Shown: piece by piece, positions 41,501 to 54,200 of the stretch
Layout: the number at the start of each line of letters is the position of its first letter
Numbering within the stretch: position 1 is the stretch's first letter
Assembly: GCA_014526335.1 (NCBI GenBank)
Contig: JACTAT010000027.1
Coordinates: 693,627 to 757,626 of the forward strand
DNA length: 64,000 nt
Source of the DNA: Chrysaora quinquecirrha
Taxonomy: Eukaryota > Cnidaria > Scyphozoa > Semaeostomeae > Pelagiidae
Direction: 5' to 3'
Program-made: the position numbers and the translations under genes
Notes under the pieces: generated by a model
The model's input: the letters and a program-made list of their open reading frames with translations, nothing else
Databases searched by the model: none
What the model was told of the DNA's origin: nothing

Positions 41501-42278
41501 AGAGAGAGGCATATTGTGATAACAACTTGCCCAAGGTTGTTATCTCTGCAACACATATAGCAGGGTGCAGCCACACACGGCGCTCATAACTACCGACCAG
41601 GTACCCATTTATACACCTGGGTAGAGAGAGGCCAATTGTGTTAACAACTTGCCTAAGGTTGTTATCTCTGCAACACATATAGCAGGGTGCAGCCACACAC
41701 GGCGCTCATAACTACCGACCAGGTACCCGTTTATACACCTGGATAGAGAGAGGCCAATTGTGTTAACAACTTGCCTAAGGTTGTTATCTCTGCAACACAT
41801 ATAGCAGGGTGCAGCCACACACGGCGCTCATAACTACCGACCAGGTACCCATTTATACACCTAGGTAGAGAGAGGCACATTTGTGTTAACAACTTTCCCA
41901 AGGTTGTTATCTCTGCAATCACAAGTGGCAAGACAGTGGCTCGAACCCACAACATTCTCGTTGTGAGCCCTGCACACTAAACACTGTGCCACAGAGACCA
42001 CATTGGCCCTGTTTTAAATGTGTAGAACCTTAAAAGGAAATATACATGAAAATCCTCTAACCCAAATTTGAGGGCTGATTCTGAGTCCAGTTCCTAGGTA
42101 AAAAAGTGAACGAGTTCAATAGAGTATTTTCCCCACCTATAAGAAACCCATTTGATTGCGGTAAATCTTGTAGTGTTTCAACATCTTGCCATGCGCGTTG
42201 TATTCTACCATGTTTCATTGGCAACCAGCTGCCAAGCGTGATATCTATGCTTAGGGAAAGCTCTGATGCATTCTTCAA
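32576..42278 (-). CDS. CFAP74: CFAP74, C-terminal ASH-like domain and stop (9 exons)
   Basis: Nine exons from 42137-42278 (LKNASELSLSIDITLGSWLP) through 39692-39780 (ESQEFTISFSPDHPSENYAD), 38748-38874 (HRIRLLGHAWPYMTYLKGWD), 36996-37120, 35337-35405, 33911-33976 (GGVDIGVKKMLSFRWKPPVD) and 33275-33304 (PNIPAHATVT) to the final 32576-32674 (LIAKGDVTLQYKVLLRGYVV), which ends EMQPT and TAA. Confidence 0.9.
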
Positions 42279-45200
42279 CTGGAAAATAAAAAAATTCTTT
42301 TAAGCTGAAAGCTTGTAGCCCCTGCTGGGGAGTTACACCCTTGAAAATTGGGTACTAATTTCCATATAATCATAACTGTCTCGGCCACCTCTCCGATGAT
42401 CCACGTCGCTCGCCGACCAATCATCCACTGTTTCGATAATATGGAAAGCTTGGGTCTCATCATCAACACTATCATCAATTTATTTAACGTAGGCCACCTA
42501 TTTACAGATAGCTGAATTAAAGCTAATTTAGGCCTACCTGCTAATTAACCATAATAAAATTTTTTTTTAAATCTATAAAAAAGAATAAATATACAATTTT
42601 ACTCTCTATCTGCAAGATAAAAACAAAACAATCGGACCTTCCCAATGAGGTCGGAAGCGACGCACACCACACAGAATTGGATGGGGTGGACGCCGCGCGA
42701 GGGAACCTCCAGACGCATACACATAACCACAGCCGCCACCGAGAAACGATCTCCCCAGTTCCACCACAATCCAGTGCCTGCATCATGAGGGATATCCAAC
42801 ACAGCGCACTCGCCACCACAAATAGCAGCAGGGCGCCACCCCATCCTCACGAGAAGGCCCGCTAGACATTCATCCTGTTAGAAAACGAGGTTTATTTTCA
42901 TGGTCACACATACAAGACAGCTTGGGGGATGGAGGATCAAGGGTCATCGAAAACAAGCAGCATCTGTCAACACTTCGTCGACGATTGCGTAGACGGTCGC
43001 CCACTGTCTGCGATCAGGTTTGCGACATATAAGAACCAGGCATTACCTTTAATATATTGGTAATAGTATCTCCAACCAATGCTTCTCCGACATCTAACAT
43101 TCCATTGTCAGCTGAACACTCAATTGAAGGGTCAACTCCTCTGCCTTTCAACTTCAGCAAAATATTAGATCTCTCACAACCAATTTCAAGCATCTCATAA
43201 AACTAAAAAACAAGGAAATCAAATTATATTTCTGAATGGCTTAAAAAGAAACTAAGAAATAAACTTCCCATGAAGATAGAAGTAGCTAAAAAAAATGGAA
43301 AAATTAAGAATAACAATTCACCTCAACAGATTTGAGCGGTGTGAACGACAGTTTCATATTGTGGATTGAATCTGGTTCCAAGGTTCGCAATGCATTAACC
43401 ATTTCAAATGGACCAATGGGATCCAAGGCTGACGATTTCAACTTGTATATGGTCAAGAAAAACCTTGAGAATGTGGAAATACGCATTAATTACAAACTAC
43501 ACTGGGCAAACTAGTAATGGCTTGTAAGGATTGTTTGATACGGAATGTTATTTATGAAATTTTAACTCCTAACAATTTTCAGAATATAAAACTTTGTCAT
43601 AATGGATGGTTTACGTAAGTGTATTATCTGCAATTTGCTTGCAATTTGGCTTGTAGGTGAGTTGCATGCAAGGATTTGACAGGGGAAAGTGTATTGAAAA
43701 CTTTAAATTTGTTTAAAAGTTAGGAATTCGCGTCAAATAGAACACACGCAAGACAAAATGACATTGAATTCGAATGAAAAGGATACATCAACTGTATCAT
43801 TCGAGATGTTTTGTAGTGAGACAACCTTCGTTATTCTTTGGCCTGCAATTATAAACATAAATACTAATTTAACATAGATATCAATTGTATAAATATTGAT
43901 GGGACTTGTACCTGGACTTCATCATTCTCAAAAGACTCCATATAGCCCAATACAGCAGATGGCAGCTGCAGGTACATGCAACCGACAACTTTTTCATAAT
44001 AGAAACACCTCGTCTCTAAGCTGCCTGGGGCATCCAAATTCCAAATTGTAAGCCAAATGTAGAAAAATCTAGGCTAGTGTTTACTATTCATGAAAAAATA
44101 TGTCCATGTCTATAATCTCTATGTTTTATATGTATATAAAAAACATCGCTCAAACATTTTTTCATATCAATGAAATTTACAAGCAGAAGAATACAATACA
44201 ATATTCCGTGCCGCCTATAACAGAAATAGACATGACGTCATCAGGTTCTGGCTAAGGACGGCACTCAACAGTTTCTTTAACAATCCAATAAGTAGAAAAA
44301 TAACAATTAACAACAACAAAGACAGACAAAAAACACAAAACAATAGGTCACTGATTCCCCGGTTGCTTAAGCTATTCATATAGGAAGACCCTGCAAACCA
44401 AAGATGTACGAGGACACTAGACCTATTACTTGAGTCCAAGTTATCGCTCATCAGACCGAGACTAATACCAAACCGAGGTCGCTCAAACTGGGACTCATAA
44501 TATTACGGCATTTTTTCTGGACTGGCCCGCGTTGGCGCGCATTGAAACGAGGCTGGTTCATTGCCTTCTCACAGCAAAACAGCAAAACATACGAGCCCTG
44601 TTCGGCAGCCGTTTTAGTACTAAATCACGCAAAAAATTTTGAACGAATATCGAAAAAGCTGGGTTGGTAAGAGTTTTCTGCAAAACAAGTTAAGTTTTAA
44701 GATGAAGAAACATTGTTTTTCGCAGCGTTTTAGACCCGGTAGATTTAGGCCATTACAACCACTTACCGTTGACATCACTGTAACCATGGTAATATGAGAA
44801 CGAGACAAAAAACGTATAAGGTCCAGAAAGATAACCGTTCGATTATGAGTCGTAGTTTGAGCGTCCTAGCATGTATTTAAATAGCGATAACTACGACTCA
44901 GGTAATCAGTCTACGAGGACACAGAGCCACATCCAATCCCTCATTGTTCAAACATGTCCTTCAGATCTCCATCAACGAGAAACCAAATTCTTAAAGAATA
45001 TTAAACACTTTGCACTTACCAGTAGCAACATTTCCAAAGTCGATGGTAGTCCTTCCTTTATCAGATATAACAACCACAGAGGGTCGAACTGACGGGCAAT
45101 GCACCTCCAAAAACATCGTGTAATATTTGCTACAAATTTAAGAATGAATTGTCACGAAAAGTTATGGCTATCAACTCATTCGAATTCTGTTTCTAGTTTA

Positions 45201-48200
45201 GAGGGTTGATGGCACCGTCCGCCAGTCATCTTGGTCGTAGCTAAACCATTCTTGCTGCCTCGATGTAATTGGCACCTGTCAATTGGCTAGTGTGACTGCT
45301 CCATTCACTCTTGGCCCCCTTCTGCTTTCTTCGCAGAAATTTTCCCGTTCGGACAAAATTTTTTCCCATTTGACAATGTCGCAAAACATTGCTCGTCAAA
45401 TTTCTCAAAGTTTTTCAAAACGTTGCAAACTAATTTTACTTGTCAAGCCAATTGTTTTGTGACACTGCAAAAGGGTCAAACATTGGTTGTCAAGCAAGTA
45501 TAAAATTTTTACCCATTTGGTCGTTTGGCCAGAGCCTAAAGCATTTAGCGTAATCAAAGACATGAATACCTGTATTCTAGTTTTCCTGGCTCTCCACATT
45601 CACCATATGCCATATAACAAGGTATTTTGTATGAATCGAAATTGTTTTCGAAGGATTTGAGCAACGATAGTTGTGCTGACTCGTACATGTCAGAACTGAA
45701 ATGCAGAGGAGGATATGATTAATAGAAAATAGGACAAAAATCCCTCATTAAAAAAGAACGGATAATTTAGTTAGTATGAACCGACAGTCAATCAGTCAGT
45801 CAGTCAGTCAGTCAGTCAGTCAGTCAGTCAGTCAGTCAGTCAGTCAGTCAGTCAGTCAGTCAGTCAGTCAGTCAGTCAGTCAGTCAGTCAGTCAGTCAGT
45901 CAGTCAGTCAGTCAGTCAGTCAGTTAGTCAGTCAGTCGGTTAGTTAATAAGTTAGTTAGTTAGTTAGTTCGGTAGTTAGTAAGTCAATTAGTTAGTTTGT
46001 TAGTTTGTTAGTTTGTTAGTTATGATTATGAAGACCAACGGGAACGCAAGCTGTTATAGTTCTGGAGACAACGTATCGACTCCATGGTACTGGGTTCTAA
46101 AATTTGTGTCCCAAATCAAACATCCAAAAACCCCAAAATTTGTAAGAGTAGTTGAGTTAAAAGTAGAACAATTGAAAGAATTGGAAGAATCTCAAAATTT
46201 GGAAAAGCAGCTGAAGAAAGTCTGGCAGCATAACTACTGTTAGTAGAGCATTTATTGATGAATTAAGTTTATAACATACCCATTAACAACGTCTTCAGGA
46301 GTTATAGTACTTCCAGCCGATTTCGATCGAGGTGAAGATGAAGCAGCTACTGCTCCACCTGGAGTGTGGGTTCGCTTTGCTGATCGCTGGTCGTGTTTCT
46401 TTCCCTTCAATTTTCCTTTTGACTATAGCAAAAACAAGTGTTCATTAGTGTCTTTTTATTTGATATAAACTTTTCAAATCATCCGATGCGATTAGAAGCT
46501 GAACTCAATAGTAAGATTGGCCAAATGTCACCAACATTACACCTAACATTGCACGAAATTCCTTTTTGAACGCTGGATGCTGCTGAGATACCAAGACAGA
46601 ATCAACCATCATGATTTAAGGTGTGACAATGTAGCGTGTAATGTTAGCTTCGTTTGGTGAAGTAGAAGTAAGTATTTTATTCAAACGTTGAATTTAATGC
46701 ATTTTGTTAATTGAATTTTTAAACTTTAATTTAGCGGCCCAAGCTTAGATAAGCTCTGCTTCTCTTGGGTCGCGTAGAATACAAGTATTTTGATAGTAAC
46801 TTTTTCTTCTGTAAACTTGTATTTTACGAAAAATTTGAATTGAATTGAATTGAATTGGAAAGCTAGCCGTCACTTGTAAATAAGATATTGAGTCGACATT
46901 TTGACTTAACTTTGCCCATTAAGATAAGATAAAAATGAAAATTGCAGGCAAGTTTCTATCCTGGACAAAAAAGAGAAATCAATAAAACTACACTTACATT
47001 TTCTTTAGCTTGCTGAGCTAACATCAGTTCTGTATGTTTACATTCGAGTTCTTCTTTCTTTTCAAAAATTCTTACTGCTTCAGTTTTGATTTTATTTTCT
47101 TCCAATTTCGGACTGAATGTGATATGAATCATGCATTTCTAAGAAAAAATTAGATGAAACTTAAAATTCGGTTCAAGCCCTTTTCCTCTGTAATTTTTCT
47201 TATAAGAAACTCTGACCCTCAAAAAGTTGAGATGAGGAAGTGAAAGAAATATTTGTCGAAAGAAGATTTTTGATTTAGTCTTTACAGTACCTTATTACCC
47301 CATAGTCAGTGCCTTACCCCATAGTCTTTACAGTACCTTATTACCCCATAGTCAGTGCCTTACCCCATAGTCTTTACCCCATAGTCTTAACAGTACCTTA
47401 TTACCCCATAGTCAGTGCCTTACCCCATAGTCTTTACCCCATAGTCTTTACAGTACCTTATTACCCCATTGTCAGTGCCTTACCCCATAGTCTTTACCCC
47501 ATAGTCTTTACAGTACCTTATTACCTCATAGTCAGTGCCTTACCCCATAGTCTTTACCCCATAGTCTTTACAGTACCTTATAACCCCATTGTCAGTGCCT
47601 TACCCCATAGTCTTTACCCCATAGTCTTTACAGTACCTTATTACCCCATTGTCAGTGCCTTACCCCATAGTCTTTACCCCATAGTCTTCACAGTACCTTA
47701 TTACCCCATAGTCAGTGCCTTACCCCATAGTCTTTACCCCATAGTCTTTACAGTACCTTATTACCCCATTGTCAGTGCCTTACCCCATAGTCTTTACCCC
47801 ATAGTCTTTACAGTACCTTATTACCCCACAGTCAGTGCCTTACCCCATAGTCTTTACCCCATAGTCTTTACAGTACCTTATTACCCCAAAGTCAGTAGCT
47901 TACCCCATAGTCTTTACCCCATAGTCTTTACAGTACCTTATTACCCCATAGTCAGTACCTTACCCCATAGCCTTTGCGTACTGTGGTGGATAAGCACTAC
48001 TTTGGTGGGTTATTATGCTTGATGTGGTGGATTTTTTTGCATGCTGTGGTGGATAAGCACTTATGTAGTAGGTTATTAGCTTAATGTGGCGGGTAATAAT
48101 GAGAATATGTATGTATTTACCTGTCCCGGGTTGAGTGTGCCAACAGTTGGCGATATAGTGATAGGTGAATCATCCGGCAGCATGAATTCAAACGACGTCG

Positions 48201-51200
48201 GACCACACGGAAACACCGGACCGCGGCCAATCCTAGGAACCGCATGCGTGAATTCATTGGAGCTCAAATGAGAGTTGATGACGAAGATTTGAGCACTTGA
48301 AGTGTCGTTCACTGCAGTGGCCTTAAATTTTATTAACGATTCTGATAATTGAAGAGGAGGCAGAACACCAATAGCTTTGCATGGTAACTTGAACTCACGG
48401 CCGATTCCGGATTTGCAAGTTAACTCAAACTTGTATTCCTAAAAATAAAAACAAAGAACGAATTCGAAATTGCAAACTTCTAAACAAGGGAAAAATATGT
48501 CCCAAAGGTCATTTCTTTGTAACCGAGTCGTCATTGTATTGTTGCGAGGTGCTCAACCCTTCTCCTAACAACTTTCATTTGTCTACCAACCTGTGCCTTC
48601 TTTGGACTGAATATGATATCAATCTCAATTGATTCTTCTGGAAGCAAAGTTCCGAATCCATCATTTGGCTGAACATCAACAGTCTGAAAAAAGACATTTC
48701 CCAGTTAAAATCTCCTTTTTATGAATCCCACCTACGTTCTAGCAAAGCTTTTCCTCTCTAGGAAGTCCCTGCTAATTCGGCCATCGATCTTGTTAGCGGC
48801 AAAGGTACAACATGAAATGCAAATTTGATGACTATGTACTCCAAATTGCAAAAAAAAACAGTAAGACGCTTATTAATCTTTCGAAAATTTCTTCACCCCA
48901 GAGCTCATTATTTTCACCCCTATTAATTTTGCAACATTTCCAATCAGAGAAACATTTGTTCTTTTCGAGAACAACCCGATCACCGGTTTTTTCTACGTGT
49001 CTAAAAAATACCATTATAGCTCAAGAGTAAAAAATTTCCACTCCATTTTTTTTGGGAAAGTCCCATCATGGACCCCTTATTAATTCGGTACTGCAGAGTA
49101 AGTAATAGATATGGAAAAGACTCGCGATAAACAGCGAAAACATTTTCGAACATACTTAAAAGCTTCTTTCCAATAGACGCTTCCGCAAAAGATGGCCGCC
49201 GTTTTTGCCAACTGTTTTCATTAAGGATTTTCGAAAGGAATTCTGGGAATAATTTCCTTAGTTACGTATTTTACATAGCTGCAGACGTTGAATTCGTAGC
49301 TAAGGGAATTATTCCCAGAATTCCGTTCGTAAAACCTTATGAAAAACAAGGGGTTGACAGAAACGGCGGCCATCTTTTGCGGAAACCTTTATTGGTGCAT
49401 TTCAAGCCGCATCTGGGTATAAATTTCGCCTTAGTTAATTGTTTCGGTTTTTCTGACGTTCAAACTCTGAGGAGTGTCACACGAAAAAAGATTTTAAGTA
49501 TGCCCGAAAATGTTTCCGCTGTTTATCAGGATTCTGAAGTTTTGTATAACTCAAAAAATATGCAAAAGAAACGGAAGCTTGAGAAGATGCTTTTCACGCT
49601 AAACGCGAGAAAGATAACGTGCTGGAAAAATGACTCAAGAAAGGTAGGGAGCATTTCAACAAAGCAAGCAGTTAGCAGACATTGATGGTGATTTTGCTAT
49701 CAGGGCGTATTCTACATTGATTAACAATAAGCCTCTCCTCTCTATTAAGTCCCCCTCTTATTTTGGCCACTCGACAGTTCAGTAGTAAACGTACGACATT
49801 AAATGAAATTAACTGGTAACGTGTTTGATATCCAAAACTTGTGTCTTATAATTACTAATAACTACTTATAAACTACGAATTTCATGTGATTCAAGGCTAA
49901 AACTTCCTTGTTTAGTTTATTTTGTAATGTCTGTAACATCCGTCTTGACAGATAAAAAGAAAATTATGCCAAAAAATTTATTAAGCCCCTCCCCCTCTCT
50001 AATTTGCCCCCCTCTCTAATAAGTCCCCCTCAAAAACTTCTAAAATGGAATAAGCCCCCAGGGGGCTAGATAGAGCTTTTACAGTATAAATTCTCGATTT
50101 GTTCACGCAGAGGTGATCTTTTGGGAAGCTGAAAAATTTTTAAGTAGGCCCCAATAGCTCAAGATGATTCAAATTCCGTAATTCGGCTTGTTTTCCTGAA
50201 TCTGAGCAATCTTTGTGTTTGTATTTCTTTCACGTCACTCAAATATCATAGGGAGTTAAATGTGTTTATTGGATTAAGAAGTTTATCAATCGATTTCTGT
50301 TGAACATAGGCATCATCCAGGTATCTTTAGCGCATATAGTGTTCGGTAAGCGTCATCTTAACTACTTCTTATCTTACATCTTGGTTTCAAATAATGAACG
50401 CTATTTAATTGGTCTACTGGGAAATCCACCGTCCGATTCACTACAGGCTACCTTATCCGAGGGCACTTCACTCCTCGAAAAAGCGTACGAGATTCCTATT
50501 GAAACGAAGGATTCTTACAACGTTCCTAGGAAAACAATAGAGATCCCAGCTAAGGGTGTACGAGATTCTAAGGATTGAATTGCCCCTCGACTTTATTTAA
50601 TAGCTTTTTCCGAGGGGGGAGGAGAGGGGGGCGATTTCACTTTCTTGGAATCACATATAGGTACCCTTTGCTGGGATCCCTATTGTTTTCAAAGAAATGT
50701 ATTATTTTAAAAACTGTTTTAACAGAAATATCGTACGCCTTTTAGAGAAGTTAAATGCATCTTGACTTAAGCAATTCTTCTTCAATCTCACTGAAGCTTC
50801 AACAGTGGCGCTGTGAATATATGAAATGGAGGAGCTTAAATAGGGTTTTTCAAAAATGAAGATAATGGTTATTTCCTAACCTGATCAGCAACTCGAATCA
50901 TGATTGGTGCATCAAGGCGACCGGTCTTCGTATCAAAATAAGCAGAAGCATCCGTCAGAATCGAAGATCTGGGAAGAAATTTCAGCTGCGCGGAAAATTG
51001 AGATTCAGCCTGGATATAAGCAGTCTTGGGCAGCAATTCAATATAATCACGTAGTTCTTTGGGCACCTGAAATGTTAGTCGAAGGGCCGAGGTAGCTCTA
51101 CAAAGAGATATGATCAGAGAGTAATAATCATATATATATGATCATAGGATCATACGCATCAACCTCGTCCAAAGGGTGAATAGGCCTCTACGTGAAACTC

Positions 51201-54200
51201 CGCTGTCCATATTCGACCCTGGTATCGGCCTTGTCTACTCGCAATCTGATTGGCTGCTCAAATTATGAAACAATTACCGAAGACTGTGTAAAAAGCGTGA
51301 AATAACCAGAAAATGATGCTACATGAGATATTGTATCGCGTCGAGAAACACTACTTGACAAGAAAAAGTAACAAAATTTGTGGCGTGATGTCTTTGAGAA
51401 AGTTCAAAACATTTTTGCTTGACGCAAACAAAAAATGTTGGGTGATCAATGTTTCTCGACGCGACCAAACGGTCAAACATTTGTTATACAGCAAATTTAA
51501 AATGTTGGACCAACAATGTTTGATCGTTTGGCCAGGGCCTAAGGTTGATACCAGGCCTCAGGCACTGAAACGTCTGCTGTTAGACTCTTATCAGATGACT
51601 ATAAATTCATATTTGGCCTTGTATTCAGTTCAGTTCTCATCCAGGTCGCTGATGAGATCCAATAAGTGCGAAACGCATCTGGCATTGGAGAATGGGGTAG
51701 CTCGTGAGGTATAGAATTGTCATTCAAAGAACCAGATAGTTAGTTCGTTCTACGGACGAGTTCATTTTATCAACATTCGTTAAACAGTTCATGGATCTCA
51801 CTGTAGCATGCTCGTAATGATCATCATTTCTTGTATGAATGGCATACCACAATTGATGGACTCGGACATAATTTAAAGGCGTGTAACGACCTCACGCTCG
51901 CTTACCTGTTGTTAACAATGATGGCATCTTGAAATAACCGATCAAACATACAAATCTTCATATCAACGATCTGAAAGTGAAAACTTTAAATTTAAAAATG
52001 AGAGAGCAGTCATGTCAATAAAAAATCTTTTGGTTTAGAAAAACATCAAGATAGCGAAAAACGGCGGAATCGTTTTTGCCATTGTTGGATATTATTTTCT
52101 TATCTCACTCCTCAAAATACAACCTCAAAATACAACAGCTCCAAAACAATAGACTGAGTCCGAAGTTATACCCAGATAGAAATCTAAATGCACTAATCAG
52201 AAAAGAGAAGCCAAACCGGTAATACAGCATTTTCCAATGACAGTTTCCCGTCACCCTTGTGACGGAAGTGGTTCAATTTACAAGAAATGTGACCCAATTT
52301 CCGCAACTTTTTCTTGGTTTTGATGGAACGTAGGCTCGAGTAAATTCGGGTAATTCTGTCATGCTTATGACGACTTTCATCTGTCAATCATAAGCCCATT
52401 TTGGACGGTAAAACAATAGGTAACGTCAATCATCAGCCTTGCTGACTTTTACCATAAAAAATGTCTATCAAATGCAGAAGTGCAAGTTGCCCACAGCATA
52501 TGCGGACTATTTTCTAGTAACAAGGTTATACAATTTAACAATACTTGCCTCTCTTTCTACCCACACTGGAACATCTATGCCTATACCACGTGCGCGTATA
52601 CCAATCTAGAACAGAGAGAATCCTGTTATTAAGCCCTGGAAGGAGCGTACGTTTCAGGGATGCAAAAACTCTACAAACTTGGCAGACTTACTACACGAGT
52701 CGTAGTTATCGCTATTGAATCGAATAACTTGGACGCTAGAATTGCTAGTTAGTCTCAGTCTGATATGCGGTAAATCGGACTCATGTAATAGGTCTATAAG
52801 TTGGTTTGATTCAAATCGATTTCAGTAATATATAACAAACGTAGTACGTCAAAGTGTCATACACGCTTTTTTTATAAGGAACCTACCCCAAGGCCTAGTT
52901 CTTGAAGTTCCTTATTTTTGGACCTCTTTTGAGGCAATTGTAGTTAAAAAAGTTCCTTAATAGTTCCTTAATTTTAACGGCACATATAGTGGTCTTAACA
53001 ATAAAAGAGAGACATTTGTATGTGAGCGAAGCCCGAGAATACTCAAGGAAACATTTGATACATGCTTAACGTACAATTTATGGGATTTTTGACTGCAATT
53101 GAATGGAACGGGCTTTCTAATTCTTGATTATTTGCAGTGATAAAAGTATTCAACAATAAAAAGTTCTTTAGTTATTTTCTCTCTAGTAGTATAGACAGGG
53201 TTTTTTCCGCAACAATCTAGCAAAGAGGGTAACCTAGGGTTTTTTAATTGAAATCCACTAAAAAAAGGTCGGAGAACATAAATCCAAGATGGGCCCTCAA
53301 AAATTTTCGCCGGAAGTACCCTTAATTAACACCTAATTATGCCTAATTAAGTCAATTAGAAAAGTTCCACTTTTTCAAATCTGATTAATGCAATATGTAG
53401 ATCTTGAAACGCTGAGTAAAATTGTCTTTGACTGTATTTCAATACAACCTACCAGTTTCGAGAAAAACTCGTTTGAAATAATGATGACGTCATCGTCCTA
53501 AGGCTCAGTATGGGCTTTTATCAACTCGCGTAACTTCACAAATAGGGGTCGAATCGTCAAAAAACCGCTTACAATGCGATACATGTATGTATGTCAGCAT
53601 AATAAGCATAATACGCCCCACAGCAAGTTTGGAAAAATGAAGAAAGGGGGTTCACTGCATAAACAATAGGAATCCCATTATGAATACTGTATAACAAATT
53701 TGACCTCTCGCCATTTCAAGCAGCTTTGATATTAAAACTTCAAATCTCGAACATGAGTAGTCCTTCACAACGCCTTTTGGCTCATGGATGACTGGGCATC
53801 ATTTTGGTACCATTATGACGTCATTTGCCCCTCTGATGTCATCGGACCCTTTTATGATGTCACAACCACACCCAATAATCATCATTCTGCTGTCTTAGCG
53901 TACATTTATCGCATAATTAGTGGTTTTGTGACTATTGCACCCCAACCTATAAAGTTATACAAGCTGAAATGTAGAATCCAGGTCTGTACTGATCATAATG
54001 GTGATGACGTCATCATAATTTCAAACGAGTTTTTCTCGAAATTGGTAGGTCGTATTGAAATACAGTCAAAGACAATTTTACTCAGCATTTCAAGGTCTAC
54101 ATATTGCAGTAATCAGATTTGAAAAAGTGCGACTTTTTTGATTGACTTCATTAGGCCTAATTAGGCATTAATTAAGGCTACTTCCGGTGAAAATTTTTGA

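Noticed and set aside
40582..41955. Repeated MAAPCYMCCRDNN open frames, or a CRISPR-like regular array
   Set aside because: The ~120-bp period without short unique spacers and the tRNA-like head show an amplified SINE core. CRISPR arrays are not expected in an animal genome.
43910..44000. Minus-strand frame CMYLQLPSAVLGYMESF with a GTACAAG donor
   Set aside because: It would sit between two CFAP74 exons that already join in phase and complete the domain; no family match.
47309..48022. 237-codon open frame of YPIVSALPHSL repeats
   Set aside because: A 60-bp minisatellite read in frame; it ends in another satellite. No independent coding evidence.
50300..50578. 92-codon open frame MNIGIIQVSLAHIV
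   Set aside because: It overlaps a dispersed repeat whose other copy at 56.7 kb does not keep the frame.
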